Source: Pseudomaricurvus albidus (lineage in GTDB: Bacteria > Pseudomonadota > Gammaproteobacteria > Pseudomonadales > Cellvibrionaceae). Taken from it: a stretch of DNA of 64,000 nucleotides. The stretch covers positions 106,377-170,376 of the forward strand of contig NZ_JAHKRS010000010.1 of NCBI RefSeq assembly GCF_018863235.1, written 5' to 3'. How positions within the stretch are numbered: position 1 is the stretch's first letter; every line of letters begins with the position of its first letter. The notes under the pieces were generated by a model. It did no database searches. It saw nothing but the letters and a program-made list of their open reading frames with translations, and was not told where the DNA came from. The position numbers and the translations under genes are program-made. Of this stretch, positions 25,118 through 33,900 are shown one piece after another.

Positions 25118-27109
25118 TTACCAGCGCTGTTCAGATTGGCCGCCGGGTAGTTGCCAGTTTTCTTGTTGGTTCTGCAGGCGACGCTGTCGATACTGATATT
25201 CAAACTTTTTGCGCATTAAGCCGCTGGGGTCATCCGGAATCTTTCGGAGCCATTGCTCCATAGCCTGTTTTTCTTCATCCTGCAGTCCGTCCTCTTCGGC
25301 AGCCTGCATGCCTTGTGCAGATTGTTCGGAATCTTTGCCTTGTTCATCGCCATTGCCCTGGGGCTCGGCCTGTTGAGATGGCTGTTCTTGATCCGTGTTT
25401 TCATGGGCTGGTGGAGTAGGGCTGTCGCCAGTGCGCTCCTTATCATTATCGCCGGAGCTTTCCTGCTGCGAGCCGTCCTGTTGTGAACCATCCGATTGTT
25501 CTGAATCATCCGAGGGCTCCGGGTTCGGTTGATTTTGAGATCCGTCGTTCTGTTGTCCCTCAGAGTCATTGTTTTGAGACTGCTGTTGGTTCTCTTGCTG
25601 CGACTCCTGATCACCTGAGTCCTGATTTTGCTGTCCAGAGTTTTGCTGGTTTTGTGAATTATCACCCTGTGAGTCCTGCTGATCGCCTTGTTGGTTCTGA
25701 TTGTCAGAGGAGTTTTGTTGAGGGTTTTGCTGCTGTTGTTCCAGCAGTTTCTCAACCAGATCCTTATTTGCCTTGGCGTCCTCAAAATCCGGTTGTTGCG
25801 AAAGTGCCTGGTTATAGGCTTCGATGGCTTCTTTCAGCTTTCCGGCTCTGGCAAGGGCATTACCGGCATTGTAATGCCCATCGGCCGTCTCTTGTCGGGC
25901 AAAGGTTTCTGCGGCTTGTTCGTATTGTTGGGCGCGATACTGGGCTGTGGCTTTCCAGTCCTCGCGGGTGAAGGTTTCAGCAGCTTCGCTGGCCTTGTTT
26001 TGTCGCAACAGTTCCTGAGCCTGCTGGTCTTTTGTTTGCCAAAGGTCTTTCCACTCGAAAGCGTAGCTGCGCTCGGGAAGTATCAGGATTAAAGGCAAAA
26101 CCAAAAGCCAGCCACGTCTGAAACTAAAAGCGACAAAGGGAATCAGCAGTAAGGCCAGCCAGGCACCGCGATCGAGCCAGGAATCAAATTCCCGCTCCAG
26201 TTCACGGGTCTGATTGTCCAGTAATTCGGGCTTTGGATTCAGTGCTTCAATATCACTGTCGTCATGACTCAGTGTGCGGTATTTGCCACCACTTTTGGTC
26301 GCCAGCTCAGAAAGTTCTCCTTCATTCAGGCGGGCCAATACGATGCCGCCATTGCGATCCTTGGCGAAGCCGCCAATGTTGACTGGAATCGGGGCCCCAG
26401 CTTCAGTGCCGACGCCGAGTATGGAAAGGCGGAAGCCCACAGGGAGTTTTCTGCGGATGTATTGCTGGGCATCAATGGCAACACCGTCCGTAACCAGAAG
26501 AATATCTCCCTGTGTGAGGCCGCTATCCCTGAACAGGGTCAGGGCCTGATCAAAGGCCATTTCAGTATTGCTGCCACTCATTGGCATAACATTGGGAGAC
26601 AATGAGGGGAGCAGGCTGCTGATGGTGTCGGTATCGTCAGTCAATGGTGTCACGGTGTGAGCTTCGCCGGCATAGGCAATCAACGCTGTGAGTCCCTCTT
26701 GTCGCTGCTTGAGCAAATCGATGAGTTTTAACCGCGATCGGACAAGACGTGAAGGTTTCAGATCTTCGGCCATCATGGATGGTGACATATCATAGAGTAT
26801 CACCAGTGCACTTTCGGTTTTATGAATTGGTTGTGGCAGTTTTTCCCAGCTTGGGCCAGCCATAGCGAGGCTGGCCAGAATCAGCGCAAAAGTCAGCATG
26901 AACAGCGGCCAGCGTTGTTGCTTGCTGATTTTTCCCTGCAATAGATAGGGAAGTAACTGTGGGTTGATGAACTTACTCCACTGACTGTTGTGTGCCCGGC
27001 CACGTAGCAGGTAAGCACCAATCAACAATGCAACTGGAATTCCTAGCAGCCAAAGAGGGCGCAGCCAGTGAAATTGCGATTGCAGAGTAGCGAAATCCAG
27101 ATCAGGCAT
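25118..27109 (-). CDS. batB: BatB-BatC fusion: VWA membrane protein with TPR and Gln/Asn-rich tail
   Basis: A 663-residue protein. Two N-terminal membrane segments (~20-35 and ~67-84) precede a VWA domain with a canonical MIDAS DMSPSM (Asp107, Ser109, Ser111). A further membrane segment lies near 310-345. TPR repeats (~365-455; ADGHYNAGNALARAGKLKEAIEAYNQAL) correspond to BatC. A tail of ~150 residues is made almost only of Gln, Asn, Asp, Ser, Gly and Glu. Fusion of BatB with BatC is known in gammaproteobacteria. The VWA presumably binds the MoxR/DUF58 partners and the TPR binds BatD (inference). It overlaps batA by 8 bp. Confidence 0.9.
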   Translation of the reverse strand: MPDLDFATLQSQFHWLRPLWLLGIPVALLIGAYLLRGRAHNSQWSKFINPQLLPYLLQGKISKQQRWPLFMLTFALILASLAMAGPSWEKLPQPIHKTESALVILYDMSPSMMAEDLKPSRLVRSRLKLIDLLKQRQEGLTALIAYAGEAHTVTPLTDDTDTISSLLPSLSPNVMPMSGSNTEMAFDQALTLFRDSGLTQGDILLVTDGVAIDAQQYIRRKLPVGFRLSILGVGTEAGAPIPVNIGGFAKDRNGGIVLARLNEGELSELATKSGGKYRTLSHDDSDIEALNPKPELLDNQTRELEREFDSWLDRGAWLALLLIPFVAFSFRRGWLLVLPLILILPERSYAFEWKDLWQTKDQQAQELLRQNKASEAAETFTREDWKATAQYRAQQYEQAAETFARQETADGHYNAGNALARAGKLKEAIEAYNQALSQQPDFEDAKANKDLVEKLLEQQQQNPQQNSSDNQNQQGDQQDSQGDNSQNQQNSGQQNQDSGDQESQQENQQQSQNNDSEGQQNDGSQNQPNPEPSDDSEQSDGSQQDGSQQESSGDNDKERTGDSPTPPAHENTDQEQPSQQAEPQGNGDEQGKDSEQSAQGMQAAEEDGLQDEEKQAMEQWLRKIPDDPSGLMRKKFEYQYRQRRLQNQQENWQLPGGQSEQRW

Positions 27110-28184
27110 TAGAGCTGTCCTCCTGATGGGAGGTGCTCTGCTGGACGTTAGCCTGTGCCGTGGTCGGAGAGCTTGATAATCGGTTCATTGCATCCAGTAA
27201 CAGCCGTTGTACAAACATCAGTGCGCACAGAGCCAGTGCGAAGCCGAGTGCCCAATAAAAGAGGGATTGCGTTGGGCGGAACACTTCTGCTTCCTGCTCT
27301 ATTGGCTCCAGCTGATCCAGTTGTTCATAGATCAGCTGTAAGTCTTCAGGTGAGCGGGCGCGAAAATATTGGCCGCCTGTTTGTTTGGCAATCTTTTTAA
27401 GCGTTGTTTCATCCAGGTCGGCCGATGGATTGACCCGTCGCGCACCGAAGGAGCTGCCAAACAAGCCCGGGGTAATCATTTCGTCAGCGCCAATCCCGAT
27501 GGTGTAGATTTTGACATTGGCCTTGGCTGCCAGTTCAGCCGCTTTCAAAGGCGTAACCTGCCCGGCGGTGTTGGCACCATCGGTGAGGAGAATCATCACG
27601 CGGCTATCTTTGGGGCGGTCACGCAGGCGTTTAACACCCAATCCTATCGCATCGCCAATGGCGGTTTTCTCCCCGGCGAAACCCAATTGAGCTTCCTGCA
27701 AGAGCTGGTTGACGGTGGTTCTGTCAAAGGTGAGAGGCGCCTGCAGATATGCACGGGTGCCAAACAGAACCAGTCCCAGGCGATCGCTTTGTCGTCGCTT
27801 GACGAAGTCACCGACGACGGCTTTAACGATGCTCAGGCGGTCGTAGTTTTCGCCTTGCCATTCCATATCGGGGGTTTCCATGCTGCCGGAAATATCCACC
27901 CCCAGAAGCAGGTCCCGTCCACTGGCTGGCATGGCTATGGGGTCGCCAATCCACATGGGGCGGGCAGTGGCTGTCAGGGTGGCAACCCAGATGAGACTGA
28001 GCAGTAACAGACGAAACCACTGGTTAAATCGATGTGTTCCACCGGAGCCTTCAGTGCCTGGCAGGCGGTCATAGAAAGGGACCAGCAAAGCGGCGTCTTC
28101 CTGCTTGGCAGCAGGCCAAAAACGGTAAATCAATAATGGCAGTGGCAATAATACAAAAATCCAGGGCCAATCAAATTGCAGCAT
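27102..28184 (-). CDS. batA: BatA-like VWA membrane protein
   Basis: A 360-residue protein. Two N-terminal membrane segments (~8-23, ~56-72) precede a periplasmic or cytosol-facing VWA domain with an intact MIDAS DISGSM (Asp97, Ser99, Ser101) and ILLTDGANTAG. A C-terminal membrane segment (FYWALGFALALCALMFVQRLLL) is near 310-330. It is the standard BatA arrangement. It overlaps its neighbours on both sides (14 bp with DUF4381, 8 bp with batB), indicating tight translational coupling. Confidence 0.9.
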   Translation of the reverse strand: MLQFDWPWIFVLLPLPLLIYRFWPAAKQEDAALLVPFYDRLPGTEGSGGTHRFNQWFRLLLLSLIWVATLTATARPMWIGDPIAMPASGRDLLLGVDISGSMETPDMEWQGENYDRLSIVKAVVGDFVKRRQSDRLGLVLFGTRAYLQAPLTFDRTTVNQLLQEAQLGFAGEKTAIGDAIGLGVKRLRDRPKDSRVMILLTDGANTAGQVTPLKAAELAAKANVKIYTIGIGADEMITPGLFGSSFGARRVNPSADLDETTLKKIAKQTGGQYFRARSPEDLQLIYEQLDQLEPIEQEAEVFRPTQSLFYWALGFALALCALMFVQRLLLDAMNRLSSSPTTAQANVQQSTSHQEDSSNA

Positions 28185-28731
28185 GACTGGTCTCCGTTTG
28201 AACAGACAGTTTGGATTCTTTAAGGTGCTGTTTGATCCAGTTTGAGGCGTAAGCCTCCAGTATCTGGACCTGCTTTGTTTGCTGTGAGGGTGATGCGTAA
28301 AGGCCCGTGCTCAAAATTTCAGGTAACTCTGGCGGTTGCTGTAGATCCGGTGCTGACCGTTGCAGAAAGTGTGTCCAGCTATCGCCATGAAAACTGGCCA
28401 CGCCGGAGTTCGGATATGCTACAAGTGCCACGCGTTTAAGCAGGCTGTTGATATTCTGCAAACGCTTCGAGTCGTCGCTGTCTGTGTCTTCCACCGTTTG
28501 TTGGAGCAGATACAGGCCTTCTTTACGATAGCGGTTTTGTTGGCGGCATCGGTGCAGCCAATATCCTCCGAGTATCAGTGTTGCCAGGCACAGGGCAGCA
28601 AGAATCCACCAGCCAGGAGCAATAGGGAGACCAGAAATTTCTGCAGGAGTATGAATATCCCTTAATCCGGCCAGGGGATCTGGCGGAGTTTGTGGTTGAG
28701 GTGCCGATGGCGGAGAATTTAGCGTCGGCAT
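28171..28731 (-). CDS. DUF4381 membrane protein of the Bat operon
   Basis: A 186-residue protein. A proline-rich N-terminus is followed by one membrane segment (GWWILAALCLATLILGGYWL, ~38-58) and a ~120-residue helical C-terminal domain. It matches DUF4381, which sits between the DUF58 gene and batA in Pseudomonas-type Bat operons. It overlaps both neighbours by 13-14 bp. No enzymatic motif is visible; the role is presumably structural within the Bat membrane complex. Confidence 0.85.
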   Translation of the reverse strand: MPTLNSPPSAPQPQTPPDPLAGLRDIHTPAEISGLPIAPGWWILAALCLATLILGGYWLHRCRQQNRYRKEGLYLLQQTVEDTDSDDSKRLQNINSLLKRVALVAYPNSGVASFHGDSWTHFLQRSAPDLQQPPELPEILSTGLYASPSQQTKQVQILEAYASNWIKQHLKESKLSVQTETSHAAI

Positions 28732-29666
28732 GACTGTTTTCCAAATAGAGTTTGCAGTTGTAACAGTGGAGCCTGGTCTGTTCTGATATTCAGCAGAGGT
28801 AAAGCCAATTGACCTGCCAGGGAGTGCAAATGTTCCATATGGCTGCTGAAATTTTGTTCAAAGGAACGATTGAACATTTGGTTGCTGGTATCAATCGTCC
28901 GTCGACGTTGCCCGTCGCTTACCGTAAGACGTAAATTGTCAGGCAGGTGCATTTCCAGGGGATCCGATACGTTCAATAAAGAAACGTCTCCGTGACGGGC
29001 AAGTTTGTAGAGCTGCTCATCACAGGCCTCATCAAGGTCATTAAAGTCACTGATGATGATGATCGCACTGCCGGGCTTGGCAATTCGGCGCAAATCACTC
29101 AGCCGCTGGGCCAATGGAATATGATTGGCGGGAGGGAGAGGGGATTGAAGTTGCTCATTATATCCCTGTACTGCTTGCAGCACGCTCAACAGCGTATGAC
29201 GACTCCGTTTGGGACGGATGTCGCGCTCCTCAAGGTCGTTGAACACCAGCGCACCAATGCGATCATTGTTATCCAGTGCGACCCACCCCATGAGTGCCGC
29301 AGCGTGAGCGGCAACGACGGATTTAAAGCAGTGTTGTCCCCCAAAAAACATAGAGGCTCTTTGGTCCAGCATGATGATTACCGGACGTTCACGCTCTTCA
29401 CGAAACAATTTGGTATGTGGGACCTGAGTCCGGGCAGTAACCCTCCAGTCAATGCTGCGGATATCGTCCCCGGCCTGATAGTGCCGGACTTCTTCGAACT
29501 CCATGCCACGCCCGCGGAAACGGGTGCGGACACCGCCACTCATCTGTGAATGGCTTTGCTTTCGAGGTTTCATTTGCAACTCGCGGGCGGCAAAACGAAG
29601 ACCGAGCAAATCATCGAGGCTGACATAGGCCCCTTGAGCGGGTTGGCGAAAGTCCAGCTGTTTCAT
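28719..29666 (-). CDS. DUF58 domain protein of the Bat operon
   Basis: A 315-residue cytoplasmic protein of the DUF58 family. The core GRGMEFEEVRHYQAGDDIRSIDWRVTARTQ is followed by a VWA-like fold with a degenerate MIDAS (IMLDQRASM). DUF58 proteins accompany MoxR ATPases and are thought to be their VWA-like partners. Its ATG overlaps the moxR stop by one base (TGATG on the minus strand). Confidence 0.92.
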   Translation of the reverse strand: MKQLDFRQPAQGAYVSLDDLLGLRFAARELQMKPRKQSHSQMSGGVRTRFRGRGMEFEEVRHYQAGDDIRSIDWRVTARTQVPHTKLFREERERPVIIMLDQRASMFFGGQHCFKSVVAAHAAALMGWVALDNNDRIGALVFNDLEERDIRPKRSRHTLLSVLQAVQGYNEQLQSPLPPANHIPLAQRLSDLRRIAKPGSAIIIISDFNDLDEACDEQLYKLARHGDVSLLNVSDPLEMHLPDNLRLTVSDGQRRRTIDTSNQMFNRSFEQNFSSHMEHLHSLAGQLALPLLNIRTDQAPLLQLQTLFGKQSCRR

Positions 29667-30625
29667 CAGGCCACAGGTACCCGCTGAATCAACTCTTCAA
29701 TCACCTGATTGGCATTTACGCCAGAGGCTTCGGCCTCAAAGCTAAGCAGCAAACGGTGACGGAACACGTCAGGAAGTACTGCCTGCACATCATCGGGACT
29801 GACAAAATCTTTGCCATTCAACCAGGCTCGAGCTCGGGCGCAGCGGTCGAGAGCAATAGTTCCACGAGGGCTGACCCCAAACTCAATCCATTTGGCGAGT
29901 TCTTCACTGTAGGTGGAGGGCCAGCGGCTGGCGATGGTCAGGTTGACAATGTAATCCTCAACAGCTTCGGCCATGTGCAGATCGAGCACTTCCTGACGCA
30001 TGCGGAACAGGTCTTCCTGAGACAGGGTTGGCGGCTGGGAAATAGGTGTGTGGGCTGCCTCGTTTCTGGCCAGACGGAGAATGTCTCGTTCGTCACTGGC
30101 GTTGGGGTAGTTCACGGTAACGTGCATCAGAAAGCGATCCAGTTGAGCTTCCGGCAGAGGGTAGGTGCCTTCCTGCTCAATCGGGTTCTGTGTTGCCATA
30201 ACCAAAAACAGTTCAGGCAGGGGATAGGTCGTGCTGCCGACACTGATCTGGCGCTCTGCCATAGCTTCAAGCAGTGCGGATTGCACTTTGGCCGGGGCCC
30301 TGTTGATTTCATCGGCCAGTACCAGATTGTGGAAAATAGGACCGGCCTGGAATTCAAAACTGCCGTTTTCCGGGCGGTAAATATCCGTACCGGTGACATC
30401 AGACGGAAGCAAATCGGGCGTAAACTGAATCCGGTGGAAGTCGGCTTCAATTCCATCCGACAGGGTTTTAATCGCTTTGGTCTTGGCCAATCCTGGGGCG
30501 CCTTCAACCAGCAGGTGGCCATCAGCGAGAAGGGCGATGAGCAGACTGTCTACAAGGTGGCTTTGACCAATGATCTGAGATTGAAGCCACTGTTTTAAGG
30601 CGTTGAGTGGTGATTGGGTATTCAT
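29666..30625 (-). CDS. moxR: MoxR-family AAA+ ATPase of the Bat operon
   Basis: A 319-residue AAA+ ATPase. Walker A is VEGAPGLAKTKAI (~37-49) and Walker B LVLADEINRAPAKVQSALLEAM; MATQNPIEQEGTYPLPEAQLDRF supplies sensor 1 and the family signature. First gene of the operon moxR-DUF58-DUF4381-batA-batB/C-batD. The family works as a chaperone with VWA proteins. The 293-bp gap to the divergent glutamate dehydrogenase must hold both promoters; I could not place either with confidence. Confidence 0.94.
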   Translation of the reverse strand: MNTQSPLNALKQWLQSQIIGQSHLVDSLLIALLADGHLLVEGAPGLAKTKAIKTLSDGIEADFHRIQFTPDLLPSDVTGTDIYRPENGSFEFQAGPIFHNLVLADEINRAPAKVQSALLEAMAERQISVGSTTYPLPELFLVMATQNPIEQEGTYPLPEAQLDRFLMHVTVNYPNASDERDILRLARNEAAHTPISQPPTLSQEDLFRMRQEVLDLHMAEAVEDYIVNLTIASRWPSTYSEELAKWIEFGVSPRGTIALDRCARARAWLNGKDFVSPDDVQAVLPDVFRHRLLLSFEAEASGVNANQVIEELIQRVPVA

Positions 30626-30918
30626 GATGTTGTGGTGCTCTCCAAAGCGTTGCTTGACGCTTAAACGCTGATAAGTAAGTCACTGAATTAACATGGAATT
30701 CTACCGCTTGAGAAACGTGTATCAAGTGCTTCCACTATCTGAGTGTGAGTAGACCACAGAGTGTGGCATCGGTTCCACTTTTGAAGAAGTTACGGCCGAT
30801 GAATCGTAAAAATTCGTATAGGGTGAAGGCAAATGCCATGGTCTATGCTATGGGAAGGCTATTCACACCGTTTTATGTCAGAGAGTTACGGTGATTTCGC
30901 AAAAATAAGGGGTAAACA

Positions 30919-33900
30919 GTGCGTATTAGTTCGGTAGTAGCTGATTCACAAGAAGCATTCCTGCAACAGCTGTTTGAGTGTATTGATGAAAAGTTAGCCA
31001 GCGGGCCAGCGGCCAAGCTGAAATCGTTTGCCGAAATATATTACTGTCAGGCAGATCTCGATGAGCTTCAGGGTAAATCCCTGAACGACGTGTTTGGCAG
31101 TCTCCTGGGTTGGTGGAATTTTATACAGGATGGGCCGCTAAGGGCGGCCAAAGTCAGGGTGTTTAATCCAGGATTGGAAGAGGATGGCTGGTTGTGTGGC
31201 CATACCGTGGTGTCTGTTTTGCAGCGGGATATGCCTTTCCTTGTGGATTCAGTGCGTATCGAAGTGAATCGTCGCAACATTGCTCTGCATGCGATTAGTA
31301 GTACTGTCGTTAGTGTTGCCAGAGACAAGCATGGAAAACTGCTGGATCTGGTAGCTAAAGGCGATACCAGTCGTCAGTCAAAAAATCGTGAGTACCATCA
31401 CGAGGCAATGATCTATCTGGAAATCAACCTCCATACAAACGAATCGGCGATGCAATCCCTGTCTGATAGCCTGCGTTCGGTGTTGCGCGATGTCGAAGTG
31501 GTCGTGGCGGATTACCAGCCTCTGTTGGATCAGGTGAGCCGTTCTCGTGATAATCTCAGTAAAATCAAAAGTGGGTCGCTGCTTGAAAACGCTCAGGAAG
31601 CGGATGCCTTTCTGGAATGGATGGCGGATGCCCATTTCACGCTTTTGGGTTACGTGGAGTATGAGTTTTCCGGCAAGGGTAAAAATCGGGTGTTGCAGGA
31701 GAAAACCGATTCCCGGTTGGGGTTGTTTCGAATGCATGGCACCAAGCCCGACAGCGTCAAGGTCTCCGATTTCAATGCGGGCATGACCCACTTTCACTCC
31801 AGTTCAGACATCGTCTCATTTACCAAGTCTTCTGTGAGGTCGAGAGTGCATCGCCATTCTTATTCAGATTATGTGGTGGTGAAGCAATTCAGTGAGGACG
31901 GTGATGTCTGTGGTGAAAGTCGGTTTATGGGGTTGTACACATCTCCGGTCTATACTGCATCGCCCAGTAATATTCCTCTGATCAAGCAAAAGATCTCCAA
32001 CGTATTGGCGCGTTCCGAGCTGGACTTGAATTCCCATGATGGGAAGGCTTTGAGGCAGATACTGGATACTTTCCCCCGGGACGAGTTATTCCAAAGCAGT
32101 GAGTCTGAACTGTTTGACACGGTTATGGGTGTGGCGAGAATCAAAGAACGGCATAAAGTGAAGCTTTTTGTTCGTCGCGATCCTTATGGCAAGTTCGTCA
32201 ATTGTATCGTCTATGTGCCACGGGATGAGTTCAGTACTCAGATCCGGGTCAAAATTCAGGATCTTATAGGCGAGGCGATCCACGCCCGAGAACACGAATT
32301 TACCACCTACTTTTCTGCCTCTGTGTTGGCCCGCTCTCACATCGTCTTTAAAGTTGATCCCGATAAAGATATCGATATTGATGTGAAAAAACTGGAGCAT
32401 CAGATTGTTGATATCACCCGATCCTGGACCGAGCGTTTGTATCAGTCCCTGTGTGAAAGTCACGGTGAAGAGGCAGGGTCGAGGTTGTTTTCAGATTATG
32501 GAGATGCTTTTTCGTCCAGTTACAAAGAGAGTTATGAAGCCAGAGTGGCGGTTCAGGATATTGATATCACCACCGGGCTGGATGAAGACAACACTTTGGC
32601 AATGAGTTTTTATCAGCCGTTTGGTGCTGAAAAACAGGACATGCGTTTTAAGGTCTTTCATCTGGATAAACCTCTGGAATTGTCAGATGCTATTCCTGTG
32701 CTTGAAAACCTGGGCTTGAGAGTGATTGGTGAGCATCCCTACAAAATTGTGACCAAAAGCGGTCGCTGTGTCTGGATGCAGGACTTTAATTTGCGATTTG
32801 ATCTGAATGCTGAAGTGGACGTGCATTCGGTGAGAAATAATTTCCAGGAAGCCTTTGCTGCAACCTGGTACAAAAAGACCGACAGCGATGCGTTCAATCG
32901 TCTGGTTTTGGGCGCGCGTTTGAATTGGCGGGAAGTGGCCATGTTGCGTGCCTATGCCAGTTATATGAAGCAGACAATGTTCAATTTCAGTCTGAGTTAT
33001 ATTGCCAATACCCTGTCGCACCATCTGGATATCACTCGCAATCTGGTCGCTTTGTTCAAGACAACCTTTGATCCTCGGGTTAATCAAAAGTCAGACAAGG
33101 ACAATACCCGCATCAGCCGATTGACGAATAAAATTATTGAGAGCCTCGAGCGGGTTGGCAACTTAAGTGAAGATCGTATCATTCGTCGCTACCTGGAGTT
33201 CATTCAGGGGACCTTGCGAACCAATTTCTATCAATTCGATGAGAATGGCGATCCCAAGACTTATATTTCCTTCAAGTTTAGTCCGAGGGCGATTGCCAAC
33301 ATTCCTGAGCCGCGGCCGATGTATGAAATCTTTGTCTACTCTCCAAGAATGGAGGGCGTGCATCTGCGTGGCGGCGCCGTAGCCCGGGGCGGTCTGCGGT
33401 GGTCAGATCGCTTGCAGGATTATCGTACAGAGGTGCTCGGGTTGGTAAAAGCCCAGCAGGTGAAAAACGCAGTCATTGTACCCAGTGGCGCCAAGGGCGG
33501 ATTCGTGGCCAAAAGATTGCCCACCAGTGGCGGTCGGGAAGCCTATATGGCAGAAGGCATATCCTGTTATCAGACCTTTATTAAAGGTCTGCTCGACATT
33601 ACGGATAATATTGTCGATGGCAAGATCGTGGTGCCTGAGCAGGTTGTACGGCGAGATGGTGACGATCCCTATTTGGTGGTGGCAGCGGATAAGGGTACCG
33701 CTACCTTCTCTGATATAGCCAATGCCATCTCAAAAGATTACAACCACTGGCTGGGTGACGCCTTTGCCTCTGGTGGCAGTCAGGGGTATGACCATAAAGG
33801 AATGGGGATTACAGCGCGTGGTGCCTGGGTGTCTGTGCAAAGACACTTCAAAGAGAAGGGCATTGATGTACAGAGCGAGGACTTTACCGTTGTTGGAATA

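Noticed and set aside
29756..30598. Long plus-strand open frame (280 codons) opposite moxR
   Set aside because: Composition is that of an antisense shadow: Cys- and Gln-rich with no domain, and the minus strand encodes a clear AAA+ ATPase with all motifs.
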